46,620 bases of DNA, from contig CASFRN010000039.1 in assembly GCA_949296855.1 (NCBI GenBank), positions 1-46,620 of the forward strand, in the 5' to 3' direction. Position numbers and translations under genes: made by a program. Shown here piece by piece: positions 15,705 through 22,745 of this stretch (positions are counted from its first letter, which is position 1; each line of letters starts with the position of its first letter). The notes under the pieces were generated by a model, which did not search any database, was not told the DNA's origin, and was given only the letters and a program-made list of their open reading frames with translations. The stretch comes from an uncultured Bacteroides sp. (lineage in GTDB: Bacteria > Bacteroidota > Bacteroidia > Bacteroidales > Bacteroidaceae).

Positions 15705-17897
15705 ATGGTTCGGTTTTATTTTATAAAACAACACGATGCCATGCAATGTGGGGTAGCATGCCTTCAAATGATTTGTAGATATTATAAAGGCAGATATTCA
15801 ACAGATACATTGCATCGTTATTGCTTTGCAACCAATGAAGGTGTGTCTCTATTGGGTATCGGTGAAGCGGCTTGTAAGTTAGGATTGAATACAACAAGCG
15901 GTCGCATGACCGTCGAACAATTAGCACAAGCCCCTTTGCCCTGCATCCTCCACTGGAACCAGAACCATTTCGTAGTGCTATATAAAATAAGGAGAGGGAA
16001 GGTTTTCTATATCGCCGACCCCGGCAAAGGGAAAATCAAATATACAAAAGAAGAATTTAAGAGCCATTGGGTGAGCACTTCCTCGCAAGGGGAAGAGAAA
16101 GGGGTAGCCATGTTCTTGGAACCTACCCCGGAGTTCGGCAAGCTGAAAGGGGATGAGGCGGAAGGCGTCCATTCGTTCCGCTTCCTGATGGGGTACGTGA
16201 AGCAATACCGACGGTATTTTGTGCAGATAGCCTTGGGGCTTTTCGTAGGGAGCCTGCTGCAACTCATCCTGCCTTTCCTGACGCAGGCGATAGTGGACTT
16301 AGGTATCAAGCACCAAGATATCAAGCTGATTTGGCTGATCTTGTTGGGCGAACTGATGATTGTTGTGGGGCGCACGTCTACCGACTTTATCCGCCGCTGG
16401 CTGTTGCTGCACATCTCCATGCGCATCAATATCTCGCTGGTGAGCGACTTCTTCATCAAGCTCTTGAAGCTGCCCATGTCGTTCTTCGACACGAAGCTGA
16501 TGGGCGACCTGCTGCAACGCATGGGTGACCATAGCCGGGTGCAGTCGTTCCTGACCAACCAGACACTCAGCGTGATGTTCACCACGTTGAGCTTCTTAGT
16601 GTTCGGCGTCATCCTGGCTTATTACGACAAGCTGATATTCGCGGTGTTCCTTGCCGGAAGCGGGCTGTATGGGGTATGGATAGCCACCTTCCTGCAACGG
16701 CGCAAGGTATTGGATTACGAGCTGTTCGAAAAGCAAGCCATCAACCAGAACAAGACGTACCAGTTCATCACCTCGATGCAGGAAATCAAGCTTCAGGACT
16801 GCGAGAGGCGCAGGCGTTGGGAATGGGAAGACGTACAGGCAGACCTGTTCGGGGTGCAGATGAAATCGCTGAAGCTGCAACAGACGCAGGAGGCGGGAAG
16901 CATCTTCATCAACGAAGTGAAGAACATCGTGATCACCGTGTTGGCAGCTACCGCCGTCATCCACGGGCAGATGACGTTGGGTATGATGCTGGCGGTGCAA
17001 TACATCATCGGGCAGCTGAACTCGCCCGTGGAGCAGCTGATGAACTTCATCTATTCGTTGCAGGACGTGAAGATATCCTTGGAGCGCATCAACGAAGTGC
17101 ACAGGGCAAAAGACGAGGAAAGCGGGAAGGACTCGAAAACCGGATTCCCTTCGGACGACCGCTCCATCGGGATAGAAGACATTGATTTCAAATACGACCC
17201 TCATGCCTTGCGGAATACATTGGAGGGTATATCCTTCCGCATCCCAGCCGGAAAGGTGACGGCTATTGTAGGGGCTTCGGGCAGCGGAAAGACTACTTTA
17301 GTGAAACTGATGTTAGGGTATTATCCCGTAGCGGAAGGGCGGATAACCATCGGCGGGCAGGATATCAACAGCTATGACCTGAAATGGTGGCGCAGGCAAT
17401 GCGGGGTGGTGATGCAGGACGGGGTCATCTTTTCGGAATCCATCGCCCGGAACATTGCGGTGGACGACGGGGAAGTGGACGTGGACCGCTTGGAACAGGC
17501 AGCGCGCATCGCCAATATCCACGATTACGTGATGAGCCTTCCGTTGAAATACAACACCCTGATAGGGCGTGACGGCGTAGGGCTGAGCCAAGGGCAGAAG
17601 CAGCGCATCCTGATAGCGCGGGCTGTATATAAGCAGCCGTCGTTCATCTTTTTGGACGAAGCCACCAATGCCCTGGACGCGAAAAACGAAAGAGCTATCG
17701 TGGAAAACCTGAATGAGTTTTATAAAGGGCGTACAGTTATCGTTGTTGCCCATCGGCTTTCTACCGTAAAGAACGCCGACCAGATTGTTGTGCTGGACAC
17801 AGGTAAAGTGGTGGAGACAGGAAACCATGCCTCGCTGATAGCCAAACAGGGGACTTATTATAACTTGGTGAAGAACCAGCTGGAATTAGGGAATTAG
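15705..17897 (+). CDS. C39 peptidase-containing ABC exporter (PCAT)
   Basis: A bifunctional exporter that removes double-glycine leaders and pumps the core peptide across the inner membrane. The peptidase domain (1-130) has catalytic Cys15 (QHDAMQCGVACL), the oxyanion Gln9, His88 (NQNHFVVLY) and Asp105 (IADPGKG). Six membrane helices follow (about 155-440). The nucleotide-binding domain has Walker A GASGSGKTT, signature LSQGQ, and Walker B FIFLDEATNALDA. I prefer ATG 15705 (MVRFYFIKQHDAMQ), 4 bp after the barrel gene stop. ATG 15687, 14 bp inside the barrel gene with a good AAGGAAG-like site before it, adds six residues and is also possible. The substrate is probably the peptide encoded at 12848-13078. 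Confidence 0.93.
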   Translation: MVRFYFIKQHDAMQCGVACLQMICRYYKGRYSTDTLHRYCFATNEGVSLLGIGEAACKLGLNTTSGRMTVEQLAQAPLPCILHWNQNHFVVLYKIRRGKVFYIADPGKGKIKYTKEEFKSHWVSTSSQGEEKGVAMFLEPTPEFGKLKGDEAEGVHSFRFLMGYVKQYRRYFVQIALGLFVGSLLQLILPFLTQAIVDLGIKHQDIKLIWLILLGELMIVVGRTSTDFIRRWLLLHISMRINISLVSDFFIKLLKLPMSFFDTKLMGDLLQRMGDHSRVQSFLTNQTLSVMFTTLSFLVFGVILAYYDKLIFAVFLAGSGLYGVWIATFLQRRKVLDYELFEKQAINQNKTYQFITSMQEIKLQDCERRRRWEWEDVQADLFGVQMKSLKLQQTQEAGSIFINEVKNIVITVLAATAVIHGQMTLGMMLAVQYIIGQLNSPVEQLMNFIYSLQDVKISLERINEVHRAKDEESGKDSKTGFPSDDRSIGIEDIDFKYDPHALRNTLEGISFRIPAGKVTAIVGASGSGKTTLVKLMLGYYPVAEGRITIGGQDINSYDLKWWRRQCGVVMQDGVIFSESIARNIAVDDGEVDVDRLEQAARIANIHDYVMSLPLKYNTLIGRDGVGLSQGQKQRILIARAVYKQPSFIFLDEATNALDAKNERAIVENLNEFYKGRTVIVVAHRLSTVKNADQIVVLDTGKVVETGNHASLIAKQGTYYNLVKNQLELGN

Positions 17898-17900
17898 ATT

Positions 17901-18004
17901 TTATCAGGTAACGAAGTATCAGTTGACAAGGTTTTAAATACTTGGGTGGATGTTAAAAGACTATTCAAAACCTTGTTAACTTGTCACCTGATACCTTGTC
18001 AACT
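17901..18004 (+). repeat. Long-range inverted repeat after the exporter gene
   Basis: AGTTGACAAGGT (17921-17932) and its exact reverse complement ACCTTGTCAACT (17993-18004). A second, imperfect pairing is available with AAAACCTTGTTAAC (about 17967-17980), and ATCAGGTAAC near 17903 can pair with GTCACCTGAT near 17983. The transcript could form alternative hairpins between exporter and HlyD-like genes. Confidence 0.6.
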
Positions 18005-18020
18005 AAAAAAAATAGGAAAC

Positions 18021-18215
18021 ATGACAGACAAACGCATTGAACTTCGATCGGAAAAGGTGCACCGCATCATCGGTGCTATTCCGCCGGCATTGGTACGCTG
18101 GAACATCCTCGTACTGCTCATCATCGTCTGCACGCTGCTCGGAATCGTATGCACCGTGCCTTATCCGTATGGAGAAGGGGAAAGCTTCTTGCGGCATATC
18201 CTGCTCCAGTTATAA
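18021..18215 (+). CDS. HlyD-like N-terminal fragment, small membrane protein
   Basis: A 64-aa product: MTDKRIELRSEKVHRIIGAI, PPALVRW, then one membrane helix (NILVLLIIVCTLLGIVCTV) and PYPYGEGESF. The start resembles the cytoplasmic N-terminus and anchor helix of Bacteroidales HlyD-family adaptors, which usually run past 400 residues and follow the C39 exporter gene. Here the frame stops at 18215, 21 bp before a MITE-like inverted-repeat element. Either the adaptor gene was truncated by rearrangement, or this is a stand-alone small protein; I favour truncation. Without an adaptor, export to the outside would need another partner. Confidence 0.55.
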   Translation: MTDKRIELRSEKVHRIIGAIPPALVRWNILVLLIIVCTLLGIVCTVPYPYGEGESFLRHILLQL

Positions 18216-18235
18216 TAGGGCAGCATGTAAGGACA

Positions 18236-18385
18236 CACGGCTTTCATTTACTTGTAGGGGCGGGGTCTGCCCGCCCGAAAACATCAACTGCTCTATTTGT
18301 GGTCGCATTCGGGCAGGCATACCCTGCCCCTACAGTTATTTGGCAAATGCGGACAATCCATTTAGCGTTTTAAATGAAAGCCGTG
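18236..18385 (+). repeat. 150-bp MITE-like element with nested inverted repeats
   Basis: Outer arms: a perfect 15-bp pair CACGGCTTTCATTTA (18236-18250) and TAAATGAAAGCCGTG (18371-18385). Inner arms: 27-bp pair at 18253-18279 and 18308-18334 with three mismatches, GC-rich (TGTAGGGGCGGGG type). There is no coding capacity. The composition differs from the flanks. Confidence 0.8.
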
Positions 18386-18425
18386 CGCAAGGGCACGAAG
18401 AGATAAGGTTTTACAAATCCTTTTA

Positions 18426-18473
18426 TTTGGCAATGCGGCAATAATTGGTTATATTTGCCGCAAATCTTGCGGC
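18426..18473 (+). promoter_or_regulatory. Promoter of the Fic gene with overlapping palindrome
   Basis: -33 TTTG (18426-18429), 20 bp, -7 TATATTTG (18450-18457). The palindrome GCCGCAA-ATC-TTGCGGC (18457-18473) begins on the last base of the -7 box and covers the likely start site, so a protein bound there would block initiation. Confidence 0.7.
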
Positions 18474-18511
18474 GTTTTCGTTACTGAAATGCCGCACCAT
18501 ACCAGAAAAGA

Positions 18512-19801
18512 ATGATGTATATACATGAAAGAGAGGGTTGGACGGCATTCCAATGGGACGCTTCCGTACTTACCGCTATTCTTGAAGATGTGAGCCGCAA
18601 GCAGGGGCTGTTGTATGGCAGGCTTGCTTCGCTGGGCTTCGACAGCAAGCTGAAGGCTATGGCAGAAAACCTGACGCATGATGTGGTCTGTTCATCGGAA
18701 ATTGAAGGCATACGCCTGAACGTAGACGAGGTACGGTCGTCCATAGCCCGGAAACTGGGTATCGAGAATGTCAGGCAGACCGCGCCTTCCCATTACGTGG
18801 ATTCTGTCGTAGCAGTCATGCTCGATGCGGTGAGCCATTATGACCAACCGCTGACCAAAGAGAAAATCTGTGCCTGGCAAGCGGCTTTCTTCCCGTCAGG
18901 CTATAGCGAGGGGTCGCAAATAGAGGTGGGCCGATACCGTACACATGAGGAACATATCGTTTCGGGTATGTTTGGAAGGGAGAAAATACATTATGTAGCT
19001 CCGTCACCGGAACGGCTGGATGATGAAATGGAAAAATTCCTCGACTGGTTCAACAGCCGGGAGGAAATGAGTTCAGTTATCCGTTCGGCCATTGCCCATT
19101 TCTGGTTCATCAGCATTCATCCCTTTGAAGACGGCAACGGACGGCTTGCCCGGATATTATCGGACATGGTGTTGGCACGTGCCGACAAGAGCGAGTTCCG
19201 GTTTTATAATATCTCCTCGCAGATAAACAAGGATAAGAACCGCTATTATGACATCCTTGAAAAAGCCCAACAGGGTGACGGAGACATTACCGAATGGATA
19301 GTTTGGTATGCCCATACCTTGTCTGCGGCACTTGACGAGGCGATGCATATTGTCAGCGCCATCCTGAACAAGAGTATCTTCTGGCAGAGGGCTTCTTCCG
19401 TGGCGTTGAGCCAAAGGCAAACGGACATGCTGAACCTCTTCCTGGACGGATATGAGGCAAAGATAACGACCAAGACCTGGGCGACACTGGCGAAGTGTTC
19501 CAAAGACACCGCTTTGCGTGATATTCAAGACCTGGTGGAGAAAGACCTCCTCCATGAAGATATTCCCGGAGCCAAACGCCCCAGCTATTCCATCATTTAC
19601 GACCCAGAAGACATCACGGCGTTCTTTTCAGGGGTGCGCATTGAAGAGGAAAACGGCGGCTTTTATTTGAAAGCCTTATATAAAGGTAAGACGCAAGTAT
19701 GCGAAAGGGTTTTGCCATTAGATGCGGAACGGTTCGGCAGGGGCGACCTGTCCTTGAAGAACCTGCTTGCCAAATACTGTTCTTATCTTAGGACGAGTTA
19801 A
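18512..19801 (+). CDS. Fic family protein (DUF4172 + Fic), probable AMPylase
   Basis: A 429-aa cytoplasmic enzyme that probably transfers AMP to a hydroxyl side chain of a target protein. The N-terminal part (1-90) is DUF4172-like and contains the inhibitory-helix motif (S/T)xxxE(G/N) as Ser61-Ser-Glu-Ile-Glu65-Gly66, placing it among class II, self-inhibited Fic proteins. The catalytic motif HPFEDGNGRLAR starts at His203 and is complete. A winged-helix-like C-terminal region (about 290-360: TTKTWATLAKCSKDTALRDI) could bind DNA. ATG 18512 or 18515 can serve as start. It has its own promoter with a palindrome on the start site, so autoregulation through the C-terminal domain is plausible. Confidence 0.9.
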   Translation: MMYIHEREGWTAFQWDASVLTAILEDVSRKQGLLYGRLASLGFDSKLKAMAENLTHDVVCSSEIEGIRLNVDEVRSSIARKLGIENVRQTAPSHYVDSVVAVMLDAVSHYDQPLTKEKICAWQAAFFPSGYSEGSQIEVGRYRTHEEHIVSGMFGREKIHYVAPSPERLDDEMEKFLDWFNSREEMSSVIRSAIAHFWFISIHPFEDGNGRLARILSDMVLARADKSEFRFYNISSQINKDKNRYYDILEKAQQGDGDITEWIVWYAHTLSAALDEAMHIVSAILNKSIFWQRASSVALSQRQTDMLNLFLDGYEAKITTKTWATLAKCSKDTALRDIQDLVEKDLLHEDIPGAKRPSYSIIYDPEDITAFFSGVRIEEENGGFYLKALYKGKTQVCERVLPLDAERFGRGDLSLKNLLAKYCSYLRTS

Positions 19802-19813
19802 GAGCTTATTGTT

Positions 19814-20357
19814 TCACCATACTAATTTATAGCCTACACCCTTTACCGTATGCAGGTCAATTTCTTTATCTTCTTGCAGATATTTGCGCAAGTGGGCAAT
19901 GAAGTTGTTCAGGCTTTGTTCATTGGCTGCCTCCCCCTGCCATAACACGTCTTCTATCTCTGCACGGGTTACCGCTTTGTTCCGATGGGAAGCCAACAGG
20001 GAAAGCAGTTTACACTCGGACAGGCTCAAGGTTCTTGCCTCGCCGGTTTCCGTTGTCAGCAAACGTTCTTTAGGATTTAACGTAAAATGACCGATACGGA
20101 TTTCAGCAAATGCATCCGATGTATAACGTTGCACGTAGGCAAGCAGTTCCTCCAGTTCGAAAGGCTTTTTCAGATATGCTACCGCTCCTGCCCGCAATGC
20201 CCTTGCCACTTCTGCACTCTCTACGTACGATGACACAAACAGCACTGGTATATCGGGTGCCAAAGCTTTCAGTTGTAAGGCCTTATCGATGCCATCGTCT
20301 TTCCCTATCTCTACGTCCAGCAGAAGCAGGTGAGGGTTCAGTTCGTTGATAACAGAA
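19814..20357 (-). pseudogene. OmpR-family response regulator, 5'-truncated at a rearrangement joint
   Basis: The minus strand reads SVINELNPHLLLLDVEIG, a receiver domain from just before the phospho-acceptor Asp, then the switch region VLFVSSYVESAEVARAL, the conserved Lys (YLKKPFE), and a full winged-helix DNA-binding domain (LLSLLASHRNKAVTRAEIEDVLW to VKGVGYKLVW). About 40 N-terminal residues, including the acidic pocket, are absent because at about 20357 the sequence changes into the end of a barrel gene; a TGA closes the frame immediately upstream. A fragment from an internal ATG at 20263 (149 aa) could be made, but a functional receiver could not. Its histidine kinase is not in the window. 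Confidence 0.8.
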
Positions 20358-20568
20358 GTAATTGACCTTCATGTTCAATGCCCTTGGAGACCGCCGCAAG
20401 TATGACCGCTATGCCAACGGCAATAAGGTGACTTACGATTTTACTACGCCTGTGCAGTATGTAGGCTTTTCGCTTGTATGGAGATTTTCGGGAGGCAAGC
20501 AGGTGAATGTGAATGCGATAGAAAGCGGTTCGCAGAACTTTAAGGAAATAAAGGATGTTATTAGATAG
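20358..20568 (+). pseudogene. C-terminal fragment of a second outer-membrane barrel gene
   Basis: Codes for FMFNALGDRRKYDRYANGNK and on to VNVNAIESGSQNFKEIKDVIR, differing from the end of the intact gene (to 15700) at only about six residues (for example GFSLVWRF for GVSFIWRF). The shared tract begins at AATTGACCTTCATG; everything upstream belongs to the truncated response regulator. It has no signal peptide and is too short for a barrel, so it is a relic of a duplicated peptide-export operon. Confidence 0.85.
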
Positions 20569-20640
20569 ATAGAGCTTGAAAATGAATCGGAATTCGGATA
20601 GAATGCTTATCTTTGTGGAAACCTAACGAACCGCATCCGT

Positions 20641-22212
20641 ATGACACAGCCAGCATTGAAGAAATATCCTGTAGGGATCCAGACTTTTTCCGAATTGAGG
20701 ACAAAAGGTTATCTGTATATCGACAAGACGGAGTATGTGTACCGCATGACGCACTCCAATAGTAAGTATATGTTCCTGAGCCGTCCGCGCCGGTTCGGCA
20801 AATCGTTGCTTACCAGTACGCTTCGTACTTATTTCGAAGGGCGGAAGGATTTGTTCGAAGGGCTTGCTATTGAGAAGTTAGAAACGGAATGGACACAGTA
20901 TCCCGTGCTGCACTTCGACATGAGTTTGGGCAAGCATTTGGACAAAGACGCTTTGAACCGTTATCTGCATAACATGCTTGAGAATAACGAAATCCGGTTA
21001 GGCATCACGACACGTGAAGCGCAAGACACGAATATCCGGCTTACCAACCTGATTATGGATGCGTATGCGAAGTACGGCAAGCAGGTGGTGGTCTTGATAG
21101 ACGAATACGATGCTCCGCTCTTGGACGTGGTGCACGAAGAGCGTGACCTGCCCACATTGCGTAATGTGATGCGTAACTTTTACAGCCCCCTGAAAGCTTG
21201 CGACCCTTACCTGCGCTATGTGTTCCTGACCGGCATTACCAAGTTCTCGCAACTTAGTATCTTCAGCGAATTGAACAACATTGACAATATCAGCATGGAT
21301 GGAATGTATGCGGCTATTTGTGGCATTACTGAGGAAGAGATGCGTACGCAAATGGATGTGGATTTGGAAGTATTTGCGGAAAATTTGAGCATGAGCAAAG
21401 ACAAGTTGCTGGAAAAGTTGAAATCCTATTATGACGGTTATCATTTTACATGGCCCTCTCCTGATATTTATAATCCTTATAGCTTGATGAATGCGTTTGG
21501 GAAAGGAGAGTTGAATGCTTATTGGTTCGGAAGTGGCACGCCTACTTACTTGATAGAAATGCTGCGCAAATACGAGGTGACAGCTTCCCAATTGGGTGGG
21601 ACGCTTGAAGTAATGGCTGCTGACTTTGATGCTCCTACGGAAAGGATGACCGATATTACGCCCTTGCTTTACCAAAGTGGATATGTAACTATTCAAGATT
21701 ACGACAAAGGAAGTGAGCTTTATACGTTAGGCATTCCTAATCGTGAAATACGTATCGGCTTGTTTCGTAGCCTGCTACCCAACTATGTGCAGCTTCCTTC
21801 CTCAATAGCCAATACGACTATAGCTAAGTTATCGGTATGCATACGTCATAACGACATGGACGGTGCCTTGCATTTGCTTCAGACTTTCCTTTCCACGGTT
21901 CCTTATACGGATAACACCGATTACGAGGGGCATTACCAGCAAGTGCTTTACATCATTTTCAGTCTCTTGGGTTATTATGTCGATGTAGAAGTGCATACAC
22001 CGAGAGGACGGGTAGACGTAGTGATGCGTACTGCACATACCTTATATATAATAGAGGTGAAGCTTGACAAGAGTGCCGGTGAAGCGATGGAGCAGATTGA
22101 CTTGAAACATTATCCCGAACGTTTCGCCCTCTGCGGATTGCCGATAGTAAAGGTAGGCATTAATTTCGATAGCGAACGGCATACAATTGAGGGATGGACG
22201 ATTGAAGGATAG
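20641..22212 (+). CDS. AAA-ATPase-like/PD-(D/E)XK nuclease family protein
   Basis: A 523-aa protein of the large Bacteroidales family combining an AAA-ATPase_like domain (1-240) and a C-terminal PD-(D/E)XK nuclease-like domain (DUF1703, about 410-523). Visible: KKYPVGIQTFSELR, IDKTEYVYRM, Walker A-like RPRRFGKSLLTS, Walker B VVVLIDEYDAPL, and the nuclease core EVHTPRGRVDVVMRT...IIEVKL with the Asp and Glu-x-Lys in place. The function of the family is unknown; these genes are multicopy and mobile in appearance. A TATCTTTG -7 box lies at 20608-20615. It is unrelated to the export locus and lies between the barrel relic and the second regulator. Confidence 0.88.
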   Translation: MTQPALKKYPVGIQTFSELRTKGYLYIDKTEYVYRMTHSNSKYMFLSRPRRFGKSLLTSTLRTYFEGRKDLFEGLAIEKLETEWTQYPVLHFDMSLGKHLDKDALNRYLHNMLENNEIRLGITTREAQDTNIRLTNLIMDAYAKYGKQVVVLIDEYDAPLLDVVHEERDLPTLRNVMRNFYSPLKACDPYLRYVFLTGITKFSQLSIFSELNNIDNISMDGMYAAICGITEEEMRTQMDVDLEVFAENLSMSKDKLLEKLKSYYDGYHFTWPSPDIYNPYSLMNAFGKGELNAYWFGSGTPTYLIEMLRKYEVTASQLGGTLEVMAADFDAPTERMTDITPLLYQSGYVTIQDYDKGSELYTLGIPNREIRIGLFRSLLPNYVQLPSSIANTTIAKLSVCIRHNDMDGALHLLQTFLSTVPYTDNTDYEGHYQQVLYIIFSLLGYYVDVEVHTPRGRVDVVMRTAHTLYIIEVKLDKSAGEAMEQIDLKHYPERFALCGLPIVKVGINFDSERHTIEGWTIEG

Positions 22213-22229
22213 CGGAAATAAGGATCAGC

Positions 22230-22318
22230 AAAAAGACCAAAAAAACGCCCAAAGCACACACGAAAACGGATACATCAAATAGAGAAAAAACTTTTTGGAG
22301 AAATTCAAAACAGTTTCT
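22230..22318 (+). repeat. Right half of a MITE-like element
   Basis: From about 22245 to 22318 this matches the right part of the intact element at 44347-44541: CGCCCAAAGCACACACGAAA continuing into CGGATACATCAA, then the 18-bp terminal repeat AAATTCAAAACAGTTTCT (22301-22318). The left half is absent. Confidence 0.8.
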
Positions 22319-22369
22319 TACATATATGTGTCAAATCCGCTCGCTTTTGCAACCTCCCTGCAAACAGTA

Positions 22370-22473
22370 CATACACGTATGTTTCAAATTCATACACGTA
22401 TGTTCCATTTTCATGCCAGTGTACTATGTGTAATCATTTTCTTTGGATTGCTTATACATTTGTTTTACATTTG
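22370..22473 (+). promoter_or_regulatory. Regulated promoter upstream of the second TPR-HTH gene
   Basis: In order: two palindrome-like CATACACGTATGTT sites at 22370 and 22391 (21 bp apart), element TGTACTATGTGTAAT (22420-22434), 7 bp, -33 TTTG (22442-22445), 20 bp, -7 TACATTTG (22466-22473). The whole block recurs with the same spacing at 24420-24523. It would transcribe the small frame at 22533 and the regulator at 22678, so the regulator probably controls itself. Confidence 0.8.
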
Positions 22474-22532
22474 TGGTATAAATTTTAGCAAGAAATGATT
22501 ATATCGATTACCAAAGCAGATTATAAAAGGAT

Positions 22533-22745
22533 ATGGAAAAGAAAGTGTCAACGTTGGTAGTTTGTGCAATATGCATACTTTCTACTTATCATTCTTTCAT
22601 ATATCATTTATTCCTACGTAAGGATATATCCGAAATCCAAATAGGAGAAAATTGTCTTCGTAACGAGAATGGATACAATGAAACGGTTACTTTGCTTAAT
22701 ATTACCGCTGATAGGAATTACCGCTTGCGTGAATCCCAAAGGTGA
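22533..22745 (+). CDS. Possible small membrane peptide overlapping the regulator start
   Basis: A 70-codon frame with a good ribosome-binding site (AAAGG, 5 bp before ATG). It starts MEKKVSTLVVCAICILSTYH, a plausible signal or anchor segment, then DISEIQIGENCLRNENGY, which faintly recalls the NVEALA region. Its last 68 bases overlap the regulator start in another frame, and that part looks like a frame-shifted reading of the regulator. It may be a degenerate NVEALA-type peptide or a leader frame. Coding status is doubtful. Confidence 0.3.
   Translation: MEKKVSTLVVCAICILSTYHSFIYHLFLRKDISEIQIGENCLRNENGYNETVTLLNITADRNYRLRESQR

Noticed and set aside
16007-16612. 201-codon minus-strand frame in the exporter gene
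   Set aside because: Antisense shadow of the C39 exporter with no domain.
20998-21696. 232-codon minus-strand frame
   Set aside because: Shadow of the AAA-ATPase/PD-(D/E)XK gene; no motifs.
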